Positions 10,055 through 19,900 of a DNA stretch of 37,066 bases are shown one piece after another. The notes under the pieces are model-generated. The model saw only the letters and a program-made list of their open reading frames with translations. It was not told the origin of the DNA and did no database searches. Numbering within the stretch: the stretch's first letter is position 1; every line of letters starts with the position of its first letter. Origin of the DNA: Flavobacterium sp. SLB02 (GTDB lineage Bacteria > Bacteroidota > Bacteroidia > Flavobacteriales > Flavobacteriaceae); the NCBI RefSeq assembly GCF_009664855.1, contig NZ_CP045928.1, forward strand, positions 1,822,942 through 1,860,007, in the 5' to 3' direction. The position numbers and the translations under genes were made by a program.

Positions 10055-11173
10055 ATGATCAATAAAATAAAATATAGAGTTCTAATTCTTTTCGCATTAG
10101 CTTCTTTTACAGCTTGCCAAAATGATGATGCAGTGACTTCAAATGTAGATGCAATGGTTGCAGAACCAGGAGATTTACTCAATCAGGCCTTTCCATCAAA
10201 CAAAGTCAGAGTCGAAGGTCAGGGTTTAGAGGGATTAAAAAAGATTACACTGGATAATAAAATTAATATCAGTTTCAATGCAAACTACAATTCAGATAAA
10301 TCATTTATTTTCACTATTCCTTTTGATGATAAACTAGGTAGCAGATTTGGTGTACAGCCCATTACATTTGAAACAGCAACTGGTTCAGTAACTAAAAACA
10401 TTGAGATTTTACAGCCCGTTCCTACCCTTACAAAAACAGATCCTGCTGTAGCAACTCCGGGATTTCCGCTGGAAATTCAAGGAACGTGGTTTTATAATAT
10501 TTCATCGGTAACCTTGGCAGGAAAAGAAGTGAGTTATACTCTAAAATCATCTTCTTCAATTATTATTGGTGTGCCTGCAGATGCCGTTTTTGGTTCAGAG
10601 TTTGTACTTACTACACCGGGAGGTATTGCAAAAAAAGTAATACAGCTTCTACCTCCTGTTACTCCGGAAGTTATTGTTATTGTATCTGATTTTGATGGAA
10701 ATGGTACAAGAACCAATTGGGATGCTTATGGAGATAAAGATAGTTTTAACGCAAATACTGCAGATGGCCCAACAGGTAATTATGCAACACTTGTCTGGGC
10801 TGGTTCAACAGCCAATGGCTATAACGGAAGTAGTGCAGGCGGTGGAGCTAATTTCCTAAGCGCCTCGAATAATGATGCAACAAAAACATTTATAGATATT
10901 GACGTAAGTGCCAATGTTGTAGGCGCTCAATTTGCCATTCAATTAAATACGATTGATAATAAAAACTATGGCTATAATTTTAAAATAACCGATATTAACT
11001 GGACTACCAAGACCATAAAATTGGCTGATTTTAAAGATAATTATGGATTTGGAGATCCTGCCACTACGCTGGACGCTTCTAAAGTTAATGAAATCAAAGT
11101 AGGAATAGTTCAATCAGATACACCTAATCCAAGTGTAATAAAATACGATAACATTAAGGTTCGTTACAAATAA
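10055..11173 (+). CDS. TIG/IPT-domain surface glycan-binding lipoprotein (SGBP-B type)
   Basis: 372-residue lipoprotein with lipobox FTAC (Cys about 21). After the anchor come two beta-sandwich segments. The second (about 125-200, starting PTLTKTDPAVATPGFPLEIQG) clearly looks like an IPT/TIG domain. A C-terminal domain of about 165 residues begins near SDFDGNGTRTNWDAYGD and is rich in Asn, Gly and aromatics, as expected of a glycan-binding beta-sandwich. Order and position right after SusD match SGBP-B proteins of xyloglucan, mixed-linkage glucan and laminarin PULs. Its role is probably to capture polysaccharide at the cell surface. The ligand cannot be read from sequence. It starts nine bases after susD, so it is in the same operon. 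Confidence 0.8.
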   Translation: MINKIKYRVLILFALASFTACQNDDAVTSNVDAMVAEPGDLLNQAFPSNKVRVEGQGLEGLKKITLDNKINISFNANYNSDKSFIFTIPFDDKLGSRFGVQPITFETATGSVTKNIEILQPVPTLTKTDPAVATPGFPLEIQGTWFYNISSVTLAGKEVSYTLKSSSSIIIGVPADAVFGSEFVLTTPGGIAKKVIQLLPPVTPEVIVIVSDFDGNGTRTNWDAYGDKDSFNANTADGPTGNYATLVWAGSTANGYNGSSAGGGANFLSASNNDATKTFIDIDVSANVVGAQFAIQLNTIDNKNYGYNFKITDINWTTKTIKLADFKDNYGFGDPATTLDASKVNEIKVGIVQSDTPNPSVIKYDNIKVRYK

Positions 11174-11203
11174 TTAATGATTGCATTTTAAGCTCTCAGC
11201 AAA

Positions 11204-11236
11204 AAAGAGGTTGTAATCAAAAAAAACAGCCTCTTT
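11204..11236 (+). terminator. Weak terminator or attenuator between SGBP and GH10 genes
   Basis: Stem AAAGAGG/CCTCTTT (7 bp) with a roughly 19-base A-rich loop, followed by ATAAAA rather than a T run beyond the stem. It could reduce expression of the two glycosidase genes relative to susCD-SGBP, or it may be a processing hairpin. The 132-base gap here is the largest inside the putative operon. Confidence 0.5.
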
Positions 11237-11305
11237 ATAAAACAGAAAATATAAAACAAGAATATTCACCTTAACAATAAGGATATTCTAAAATAAAAAA
11301 ACAGT

Positions 11306-12697
11306 ATGAAAATTAAATTTTTACTAGTGCTGGCCAGCTTTTTCTTTTTTCTAAATGCCTGCTCTAAAGACGACAACCAAGCTGTTGCTGGTTTAGAAAC
11401 GCCAGTTGCAAACGCACCAAAAGAGGTAAACGATCATGGTTTTAAAGCCAAATGGAATTATGTTTCAAATTCTAAAAGCTATCTTTTGGATGTTTCGACA
11501 AACGAAAATTTTACCACTTTTGTTCCCAATTATAATGCAAAACCTGTTACAGATCTAAACGAAGTTGTAGTGGGCTTAACAGGTGGGACTCAGTATTATT
11601 ACAGGGTTAGAGCCAAAACAGAAACTGAAATTTCAGGATATTCGAATGTTATCAGCGTTGTAACTACGGGTTCCAGCAACATTCCTGAAGATCCTACATT
11701 TTTAAAAGTAAAAGCAAACAAACTCGCTAATCCGTTTTTTATAGGTATGGCGATAAAAGCCTCGCAATTAACCAACGGAAGTCCTTATGATGTTATTTTG
11801 AAAAATGAATTCAGCAGTATTTCTGCCGAATATGAGATGAAAATGGACCAGATTTCTACAGCAAGCGGTGTTTACAACTGGACTGTAGCCGATAAAATTG
11901 TGGCTTACGGAAATACAAATAATATCAATGTTCACGGTCATGCTTTGGTATGGCATAATTCAGTACCAACGTGGCTAAAGAATTATTCCGGAACTGACGC
12001 CGAATTTGCAGCAGAGGTTAAAAAATACATTACAGATGTTGTGACTCATTATGCAGGAAAGGTAAAATCCTGGGATGTTGTTAATGAAGCCGTAGATGAC
12101 AACGGCGGTGCCATGAGAAATACTATTTTTCTTCAGCGAATGGGAGCCAATTATGTAAAAGATTGTTTTCAGTGGGCTAAAAATGCAGCTATTGCAGCAG
12201 GGGATACCAAATTATTGTTGTTTTATAATGATTATGCAACCTCAACTAATATTCCAAAACAAGACAAAGTTTTTAGTATTGTCGATGATTTAAAAGCAAA
12301 TAATCTTATTGATGGTGTTGGTTTTCAAATGCATAACACCTATTTAAGCCCAACAAAAGCACAAATAGAAACCGATCTTAACAGAGCTGTAGCAAAAGGG
12401 CTGAAAATTCATGTTTCGGAACTAGACATACAGGTAAATCAGTCGAATGACATTACGGCTTTTACCAACGAAAGAAGACTGGCTCAAAAAGAAAAATACA
12501 AAGAGATCGTAAAAATCTACAATGGGCTTCCTGCAGCAAGCAAATATGCCTTAACGGTTTGGGGAATGAAAGATAATGAATCCTGGATTCCGTTTAGTAC
12601 AGAACTTAACCACCCGGGAGATGACTGGCCTTTATTGTACGACTCCAATTTTGCCATTAAAAGCGCTCATACTGGATTTCTGGAAGGTTTAGATTAA
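11306..12697 (+). CDS. GH10 family glycosidase lipoprotein with N-terminal Fn3-like domain
   Basis: 463-residue lipoprotein (lipobox LNAC), probably an endo-acting glycanase on the cell surface. A fibronectin-III-like module covers about 35-125 (KEVNDHGFKAKWNYV...YYYRVRAKTE). The GH10 barrel runs about 130-460. The acid/base Glu is E261 in WDVVNEAVDD and the nucleophile Glu is E372 in HVSELDIQV. HGHALVWH, FYNDYA, GVGFQMH and VWGMKDNESW are further GH10 signatures. Most GH10 enzymes are endo-beta-1,4-xylanases. One oddity: the -2 subsite motif usually written E-N-x-M-K is here E175-Y176-E177-M178-K179, so the conserved Asn is Tyr. That may alter substrate preference. It sits 56 bases upstream of the GH16 gene. 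Confidence 0.9.
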   Translation: MKIKFLLVLASFFFFLNACSKDDNQAVAGLETPVANAPKEVNDHGFKAKWNYVSNSKSYLLDVSTNENFTTFVPNYNAKPVTDLNEVVVGLTGGTQYYYRVRAKTETEISGYSNVISVVTTGSSNIPEDPTFLKVKANKLANPFFIGMAIKASQLTNGSPYDVILKNEFSSISAEYEMKMDQISTASGVYNWTVADKIVAYGNTNNINVHGHALVWHNSVPTWLKNYSGTDAEFAAEVKKYITDVVTHYAGKVKSWDVVNEAVDDNGGAMRNTIFLQRMGANYVKDCFQWAKNAAIAAGDTKLLLFYNDYATSTNIPKQDKVFSIVDDLKANNLIDGVGFQMHNTYLSPTKAQIETDLNRAVAKGLKIHVSELDIQVNQSNDITAFTNERRLAQKEKYKEIVKIYNGLPAASKYALTVWGMKDNESWIPFSTELNHPGDDWPLLYDSNFAIKSAHTGFLEGLD

Positions 12698-12753
12698 ATT
12701 TTTTAAAACTATACTACTTTACTTCAACTATTGATAAACCAAAAAAATAAATT

Positions 12754-13680
12754 ATGAAAAAATTAAATTTATTAGCGTTAACAGTGACATATGTATTAGG
12801 TTTAGGATTTGCTTCCTGCGCAGATGATGTAACCCCGGCAGCCAAAGACCAATCTGCAAATGCGAGTACAAAAACCAGTACAAGCAAAGTAGCCAGTACG
12901 CCATGGGTCAAACAATTTGAAGATACATTTGATGTAGGTTCAAGTTTATCGCAATGGACAAAAGAACAGCGAGCAGACTATAATTCGTGGTATTGTGACT
13001 ATGCCAGCTCAGTGCCAACTACGCAATGGAGAGATGGAAAACAATGTTTGGAAATCAAGACTACGAAATTGAGCACGTACAAATATCAATCCGGATTTAT
13101 TTCTTCTCATTATCAATATAAACCTGAAAATAATACAGAGTATATGCTTTCTGCCAATATTAAACTAGTAGCGATGGATGGCGGAAATTACAAGTCTTTC
13201 ACACAAACTTACGGTGCCTGGCCTGCCTTCTGGTCCGTGCAGCAAAATGCCTGGCCAACCAAAGGAGAAATTGACATCATGGAAGGTTATTCTTTTGCGC
13301 CTAATTCAAGTCGCTTTGCTTCAAATCTTTTTTATGGAACTTCTAGCGGAACAAACCAATTAGGGAATTCTGCCGAAAGAAACTATCCAGGTAATTTTGA
13401 TATAAACGCAAATGGCGGATGGCATTTATATGAATCCTTCTGGAAAATGAAAGACAATGTCGTAACAGTAACTATAAAAGTTGATAATGTAACCATTTCA
13501 ACATATACCAATAGTAGTGCAGGAAATCTTAACTTAAATAATTTCGGGCCGCATTCGATTATATTTAATCTAAATGTGGGATCAAAAGACTCCAATTTTA
13601 TTGATCCTAATAAAATCAATTTGTTTTCCACTGTAATGATGTGGGTAGATGATGTAACAGTTTACAAAAGACCAATCTAA
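12754..13680 (+). CDS. GH16 family endo-beta-glucanase-like lipoprotein
   Basis: 308 residues, probable lipoprotein (FASC lipobox, Cys about 22), then a Ser/Thr/Lys-rich linker to about residue 50. The catalytic domain has the GH16 signature GEIDIMEG with nucleophile E172, D174 and acid/base E177. Other family features are WPAFWSV before it, HLYESFWKMKDNVVTVTIKVDN after it, and a C-terminal MWVDDVTVYKRP strand. The E-x-D-x-x-E spacing with an extra residue is the beta-bulge form of laminarinases, agarases, porphyranases and carrageenases, so the substrate could be a beta-1,3-glucan or a galactan. The domain is divergent and I cannot assign a subfamily. It is the last gene of PUL 1 and is followed by a strong terminator. 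Confidence 0.85.
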   Translation: MKKLNLLALTVTYVLGLGFASCADDVTPAAKDQSANASTKTSTSKVASTPWVKQFEDTFDVGSSLSQWTKEQRADYNSWYCDYASSVPTTQWRDGKQCLEIKTTKLSTYKYQSGFISSHYQYKPENNTEYMLSANIKLVAMDGGNYKSFTQTYGAWPAFWSVQQNAWPTKGEIDIMEGYSFAPNSSRFASNLFYGTSSGTNQLGNSAERNYPGNFDINANGGWHLYESFWKMKDNVVTVTIKVDNVTISTYTNSSAGNLNLNNFGPHSIIFNLNVGSKDSNFIDPNKINLFSTVMMWVDDVTVYKRPI

Positions 13681-13690
13681 TTTATACTAT

Positions 13691-13721
13691 AAAGGTCCTA
13701 ATGAAAATTAGGGCTTTTTTT
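13691..13721 (+). terminator. Rho-independent terminator of PUL 1
   Basis: CCTAAT-gaaa-ATTAGG hairpin with a GAAA tetraloop and T7. It starts 11 bases after the GH16 stop codon. Confidence 0.88.
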
Positions 13722-13807
13722 ATGGATCAATTTTAATAGTGAAAATTCTAAATTCAAAAAATGCTTCAGCTGAATTTGTATTACATTATTAAGACAATGT
13801 ACAGTAT

Positions 13808-13842
13808 AAAAAAATCGGAACACGATTACTCCTGTTCCGATT
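13808..13842 (-). terminator. Rho-independent terminator of phoD-like gene
   Basis: Read on the minus strand: AATCGGAACA, a ten-base loop, TGTTCCGATT, then a T tract (A run at 13808-13813 on the + strand). A perfect 10-bp stem about 60 bases past the stop codon. Confidence 0.88.
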
Positions 13843-13902
13843 GAATTCACTCATTTTTTTTGACACTTCTTAAAAAACTTCAAGCAGTGCTTATTGAGAT
13901 TT

Positions 13903-15654
13903 CTATGCTATAGTATATTTTTTTTCTGTTACAGTATTGGTCGTTTCACTTGTTACACTATCTACAAATCGCCATTCAGCTTCAGAACCAGATGATGTAA
14001 ATTTAAGATATGTATATCCTCGTTTATACAAATTTGCATATTCTAAATCATCTATGAGTACTGTAAATGCCTGTGCTAATTCTACAGCTTTTGCAGGGTC
14101 TGAGGTAATTCCCAGATAAGCTTCCAATCCTGGTGATGAAACAGAACTGCATGCTATTTCAGTTCCTATAAAATTACCCTGCATATCGGTGAGTTTACCC
14201 ATCCATGCATTATGAGTATCTCCGGCTAAAACCACAACATTCTTCCCGGAAAGCATCGCATACAATTGTTCTCTTTCTGCAAAATAACCATCCCAGGCAT
14301 CCAGATTATACGGCAAAGTTGTCGTAATTCTCGCAATTTCCTGAGCGGTTAAAGAAGGGTCATTTTGTTTGTGTCTCATTTTAATAACAACAAGTGCAGA
14401 AATTGCACTAATAAGCGCCTGCATGGTCGCCGGCTGTGCACTTCCAAAATGATCCACTTCTGCTAAAACCTGGTTCAAAAGCAGCAACAACTCTGCAGGA
14501 ATCAGCATTTTTGTCATCAGGATCTGCTGGCCCAATACTTTCCATTTAGCGGTATCTGCACTGATTTGTGATCCCAGCCATGTCATTTGCTCGTTTCCAA
14601 TTAATTTTCTGCTGGTGCTTAACAAATCTGTTCTAAATTTTGTCTGGTCAAAATTCCCACTATTATCAATATAATCAGCATAACTCATCTGCTTATCTCT
14701 GGCTATAACTCTGGTATCCATCATATAGAGCGAAAGAATAGTACCAAAATTAAAGCTTCTGTAAATTCTAAGATCTTTTCCTGTTTTAAGCGGAATGTAT
14801 TCGCTGTAGGCCTGGAAAGCTGCCATTTTTCTCATCTGAAAATCCCCTTCGGCAGGCTGATGGTTTTCGGCACCCGATTTATAGGTATCGTTAGCAAACT
14901 CATGGTCATCCCAAACACATATAAAAGGTTTTTTCTGATGAAGAAGCTGAAGATGTTTATCTCCTCTATATTGTCTGTAACGCTCTCTGTAATCGCTAAG
15001 GCTTGTAATTTCCCTGGCGGGTTTATGTTCTCTGCCAAGCGGGTTGGTAAAAGGATTTGTTCCGTACTGTCCCGGTGCATATTCGTAAATATAATCTCCA
15101 AGATGAACCACTACATCAACATCTGAAGAAGCAATTGCTCCATACACATTAAAAAGTCCAGCCGGAAAATTAGAACAGGAAACAACAGCCATTTTTACAT
15201 CATTTACACTATCTGTTTTAGACGGCAGCGTGCGTGTTTCTCCGGTAACACTTACTTGTTTAGTTTTGGCATTATAAAATCTGTAATAATACTTTGTATT
15301 GGAAGGGATATTCTGAACATCCACCGCTATTGTAAAATCATTCGCAGAAGATGCTCCGGCCTGCCCTTTTCGTATTACTTCAGAAAATGCGGCATCCTTA
15401 CTTATCTCCCAGGTAATTTCAGCATCTGAACCTATTGAATATCTTGTCCAGATAATCACTCCTTTTTCGGTAGGGTCAAAACTGGCTACACCTGTTTCAA
15501 ACCCTTCATTTTTCATTCCCTCTGGCGCACCACTATTATCCGTTTTATCATCGTCACTACAGCTTTCGATAAGTGGAGCGATGAAAATTCCTCCAGCGGC
15601 CAATAAAGAATTTCTAAGAAACCTTCTTCTGCTTAAATCATTGTTATTTTCCAT
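13903..15654 (-). CDS. phoD: PhoD-family alkaline phosphatase/phosphodiesterase, Tat-exported lipoprotein
   Basis: Metal-dependent phosphoesterase of 583 residues that should release phosphate from extracellular esters. The N-terminus has a twin-arginine motif SRRRFLR (8-14), a hydrophobic stretch and a lipobox-like IESC (Cys32), so it is predicted to be folded before export and then lipid-anchored. A PhoD N-terminal beta-domain covers about 45-145 (GVASFDPTEKGVIIWTRY). The metallophosphatase core follows with VVSCSN, VVHLGDYIYEY, CVWDDHEFANDT and VLAGDTHNAWMG, which carry the metal ligands of the family. All core motifs are present. It points away from PUL 1 and is probably monocistronic. 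I see no clear Pho box upstream. Confidence 0.9.
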   Translation of the reverse strand: MENNNDLSRRRFLRNSLLAAGGIFIAPLIESCSDDDKTDNSGAPEGMKNEGFETGVASFDPTEKGVIIWTRYSIGSDAEITWEISKDAAFSEVIRKGQAGASSANDFTIAVDVQNIPSNTKYYYRFYNAKTKQVSVTGETRTLPSKTDSVNDVKMAVVSCSNFPAGLFNVYGAIASSDVDVVVHLGDYIYEYAPGQYGTNPFTNPLGREHKPAREITSLSDYRERYRQYRGDKHLQLLHQKKPFICVWDDHEFANDTYKSGAENHQPAEGDFQMRKMAAFQAYSEYIPLKTGKDLRIYRSFNFGTILSLYMMDTRVIARDKQMSYADYIDNSGNFDQTKFRTDLLSTSRKLIGNEQMTWLGSQISADTAKWKVLGQQILMTKMLIPAELLLLLNQVLAEVDHFGSAQPATMQALISAISALVVIKMRHKQNDPSLTAQEIARITTTLPYNLDAWDGYFAEREQLYAMLSGKNVVVLAGDTHNAWMGKLTDMQGNFIGTEIACSSVSSPGLEAYLGITSDPAKAVELAQAFTVLIDDLEYANLYKRGYTYLKFTSSGSEAEWRFVDSVTSETTNTVTEKKYTIA

Positions 15655-15772
15655 AAAAAAATTTTTACATCAAAAAAACAATGTAATATTAAAACAGAGG
15701 TTATGGCATTTTTAAAATTACCTTACATTAATATTAACAATCCATTTACTATAATATGTTATTGATCTTTAC

Positions 15773-16495
15773 TTAAAACAATATCGAAAAGCCTTTAGTA
15801 TATTTTGTAAATAAATCGATTGCAATCAGGATGATCATAAGTAAAATAAAAACTAATATATAGGTAATTATTTGTGCCTTTTTATTGAATTCAAAAGTGG
15901 CAGGATTGATAAAATAATCAGCATACACAGCCTGAGAAATTTTTATATGAGGACAAAATAAAGTTACGCCCTGCAGAAAATGGCCAATTAGATGATATTT
16001 GTTTTTTGGGATATAAGTCAGTCCATTCTCTGCTTTAGAAAAATAAATGGGAATTTGTTTACCTTGCTTAAAACCGAAAATATATCCCGGAGAATATTTT
16101 GTTCCGATTTTTCTATCGATATCACTTACATAAGCTTCTGTGCTGCTTTCGAGCTGCTTGTATAAAAGACTGTAAACAATGCCATCGTACTGATGATGAT
16201 GTATACCGTACTGATCTATAGAAATATGGATGATTTTTTTAAGTTTTTGACGCTTGTAATCCTTGTAAAGAGCCCAAAAAACCCAAAGAAGTATGGGAAA
16301 ATATATTAGGTTGAAAATCATCTCGCCAGTAGATATGGGACTATTATGCTCCAGCTGAATACTCAACGGAAGTGCTATTAATAAACAAAGCATTGCAAGA
16401 AACAAAAGTCCGAACATTATGTAGACAAAAATAGTAGCAGTTAAATTACGTTCTGAAATTATTTTAGGAAAATTTTCTTTGTTATAAATCATCAA
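15773..16495 (-). CDS. Membrane protein of unknown function
   Basis: 240 residues; family not recognised. Two predicted membrane helices lie near the N-terminus (about 20-45, VYIMFGLLFLAMLCLLIALP; about 60-80, MIFNLIYFPILLWVFWALY). A soluble beta-rich segment of about 120 residues follows, starting IIHISIDQYGIHHHQYDG and resembling the PH-like domains that follow paired helices in other bacterial membrane proteins. One more helix lies at the C-terminus (YILVFILLMIILIAIDLF). It is 118 bases upstream of the phoD-like gene on the same strand, so readthrough is possible, but there is no functional link to it. Coding potential is supported by length, membrane pattern and codon use. Confidence 0.7.
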   Translation of the reverse strand: MMIYNKENFPKIISERNLTATIFVYIMFGLLFLAMLCLLIALPLSIQLEHNSPISTGEMIFNLIYFPILLWVFWALYKDYKRQKLKKIIHISIDQYGIHHHQYDGIVYSLLYKQLESSTEAYVSDIDRKIGTKYSPGYIFGFKQGKQIPIYFSKAENGLTYIPKNKYHLIGHFLQGVTLFCPHIKISQAVYADYFINPATFEFNKKAQIITYILVFILLMIILIAIDLFTKYTKGFSILF

Positions 16496-16918
16496 CTAGT
16501 TATTGTTATAAAACATCATTAAAATTAAAATCAGGCATCCCTGCTGCAGATAAAAACATAAAACTTTTTTAAGTAAGTTAACCTTGAATTTCTCTGTTAA
16601 CATAATTCTTTTTTTGACTTCAGGTGTTTATTCTAAACATTTCCGAAATCAAAAATCAAAAATCAAAAAGCTTAATCCTAATGCTGCTGCGTTACCTTAC
16701 AAATCTACTAAATTTGAAACTTGATAAATCGAATTATTTTATCAAAGTAATAATTAACTTTTTATTGCATTATTGCCTTTTTCGATTTATCTGAGTTAAG
16801 AAGAAATCTAAGCAAATCAGGTTAAAATGGTCTTTTTTTGCTAATTTTATGCCTTATTACATATCCTTCCTCATTTATTATATCTCTATTTTTGATTCCT
16901 TATAAACGCCATAAAAAA
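16496..16918. other. Divergent intergenic region with inverted repeats
   Basis: No gene is seen. The region separates the minus-strand membrane protein from the AsmA-like gene. It contains a short tandem A/T-rich repeat (AAATC A units, about 16647-16671) and a perfect 11-bp inverted repeat, GATAAATCGAA (16723-16733) with TTCGATTTATC (16781-16791). A smaller TTGATAA/TTATCAA pair overlaps its left arm. TATTTTTG at 16887-16894 matches the Bacteroidota -7 consensus 24 bases before the AsmA start, without a clear -33 box. Confidence 0.4.
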
Positions 16919-19900
16919 ATGATTAAAAAGATTTTAAAAATTACGACAATTTTTATTGTGTCCCTACTTGCAATTTTGTTGATAACCCTAACGGTTGTTC
17001 CGTATGTTTTTAAAGATCAAATAACAGATAAAATAGAAAGTATTGCCAACGAAAATCTCGATGCAAAAATATCTTTTGATGAAATTGGACTTTCTGTTTT
17101 TAAACACTTTCCTGCCTTAATTGTTTATGCTAAAAATGTTAGTATCGATAACAAAAAAGTTCAGTTTACATCATCAAATGTAGTAAAGGCAAAAACAGCA
17201 GCAGTTGGAGTTAATTTTTATAGTTTACTAAAAGGCAAAATTGTTTTGGATGCTATTTATTTAGACGCTGCAAATTTAAATTTTGAAATAGATTCAAGCG
17301 GAAATGCGAATTTTAATATTATAAAACAGTCCGAAACTTCAAAAGACACTACTACCACCGAATTTAAAATAAAACGTATTATCGTTAATAAAACAAACAT
17401 ATCCTATAATGATAAAAGTACTCCTCTGGATTTTAAAATTACAGACCTTAATTATAAAGGAGAAGGAGATTTAAGCGCTGATATTTTTGATCTTAACTCT
17501 CATATCAAAATAAAATCGTTCGATTTTAGTGCAGATGGCGTTCATTACGTACATAATAAACCTATAAATGCCGAAATCATTACTCATGTGGATGCTAAAG
17601 AACTTAAATTTAAGTTTGAGCGCAATAACATTCGCATCAAAAACTTTCCTTTCTCTTTTAATGGCTATTTTGCTTTCATTAAAGGAGGATATGATTTTGA
17701 TTTACACATGCAATCCAAAAACTCTACATTAGAAGAAATGTTATCTATAGTTCCTCCTTCTTATGAAAAGTGGAAAGAACAAATGGCTATTACCGGGAAT
17801 ATCAATTTTAAAATTATAGCCCGCGGCAAGTATATGCAAAACCAATCGCAAAAACCAAGTGTTTCTGCAGATTTACAAATTAGTAACGGTACGATCGCTT
17901 ATAAAAAAATTAAAAATCCTGTAAAAGAGATTAATATCAATGCCAGCGCTTTGGTTAAAGATTTAGATATTAATAAATTAAAATTTGATATAGAAAACCT
18001 ATCGTTTAATCTGGATGGAAAAAAAACGGTCGTTAATTTTCATTCAAAAGGCTTTAAAAAATTAAAAATTAAAACCGCCATTTCATCCCATTTAGATTTA
18101 GCAAAATTTAAAGAAACATTAAACCTAAACCAACTTGATATTCGTGGAGACATTGCTATCGATCTAAAAGCCGACGGTACATTTTTGCGTGATTTGGGTT
18201 TTAGTCCCCGTTTGAATAAAATAGATACTATTATTAAAAGCATTCCTAAGTTTCAGTTAAATGCAAGTTTAAAAAATGGCTACCTAAAGGATCTAAAGAG
18301 AAAAGATGCTATAAAAAATATTAATCTCAATTTAAGCTTAACGGCCAAAGACAGTATTTTACGTAACGTTACAGGTAAAGTAACCAATTTAAATATTGAA
18401 GCTCTGGATAATTTTATTCGCGGAAATTTTGCGCTTCATAAATTATATCCTTTTACAGTAGATACGGAATTAGAATCTAAAATTAATCTGGCCCAGGTAC
18501 ATAATTTTTACCCTCTAGACAGTCTGGAAGTTAATGGAGATTTAAATTTAAAAGTCAGTATGCACGGAGTTTTAAACCGTAAAGAAAAAAAATATCCATC
18601 CTCTAAAACCATTGTAGTTATTAAAAATGGCTATTTAAAATCACTTAAATTCCCCAATATCCCAATACAAAATATCAACCTGAACGCAACTGTTACAAGC
18701 GAAAAAGGTACAGGACAGGATTTGAATGTAAAATTACAACCTGTCGAATTTGTTCTTGCTGGATCTCCTTTTAAAATAGAAGGAGAAGTTACTAACCTTT
18801 ACGATTTAGTTTATAATATCAAAACCCAGGGAACTTTGGATATTGGTAAATTAACTCAAATATTCCCGATCAAAGATGTCAATGTCTCAGGGATTATTCA
18901 GACCAATCTTATCGCTAAAGGTTCTAAAAAAGATTTAGATGCCAAAAATTATGACAACATAAAAAATGGTGGAAAGCTCGAAGCTAAAAACATTATAATC
19001 AAGAGTGCTTTATTCCCGGAAACGTTTCAAATTTCTAAGGGTACATTTAAGTTTTTTAAGGATAAAATGCGTTTTGAGGATTTTAATGCCACATACGGCA
19101 AATCTGATGTTGTATTAAATGGCTATATCCATAATTTTTTACGATATATGTTTAATCGTAAATACCTGCGTGACACTAATGAAAAGCTTAAAGCCGAGAT
19201 TGAACTTTCCAGCAATCACATTAATGCAAACGAGTTTTTTGATATGATTGCCAAATATACTGACAGTAAAGCTGAAGCAGAAATGGCACAAAAAACAGAT
19301 TCTACGGCAATAAAGGCTATCACCGAAAATGTTACAACTAAAAATAAAAATTACGTAATTAGAATTCCTAAAACGGCAGATTTAAAAATTACGGCAAAAG
19401 TGAATCACCTTCAATTCGACACTTATAAAATCAATGATTTTGCAGGAATCCTAGATATTAACGACCGTAAAGTTCAGGTAACTCAGGCCACTTTTGAGAT
19501 GGCTGGTACCAAAATAGCGATGACAGGAGACTATAAAGCCCAACATCGATTATTGGCTAAATACAATGCTAATTTTAAAGCCAGTAATTTTGATATTCAA
19601 CGCGCCTATGCAGAGATTCCTATTTTTGCAGAATTGGTGAGCATGGCCAAAGATGCCTACGGTTTAGTATCTCTTGATTATCAGCTTGCGGGAAGTATTG
19701 ATCAAAATATGGATATTGATTTTAAATCTATAGACGGAGAAGGAACTCTGACTCTGGAAGATATTAAATTTAAAAACTTTAAACTTTTAAATCATGTAGC
19801 CAAAAAAGCCGATGCTGCTGATCTGGAAAAAGCTTCATTTAATAAAATTGCCATTCACTCTACCATTAAAAATAACGTAATGACGATAACGCCTACAACC

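Noticed and set aside
12714..12911. Minus-strand open frame overlapping the GH16 start
   Set aside because: It is antisense to the signal peptide and linker of a clear GH16 lipoprotein. The other long antisense frames in the window are rejected for the same reason.
16838..16918. N-terminal extension of the AsmA-like protein from a TTG codon
   Set aside because: The extension would put an extra hydrophobic segment before a complete standard membrane anchor that starts with ATG at 16919. The region also contains a promoter-like TATTTTTG.
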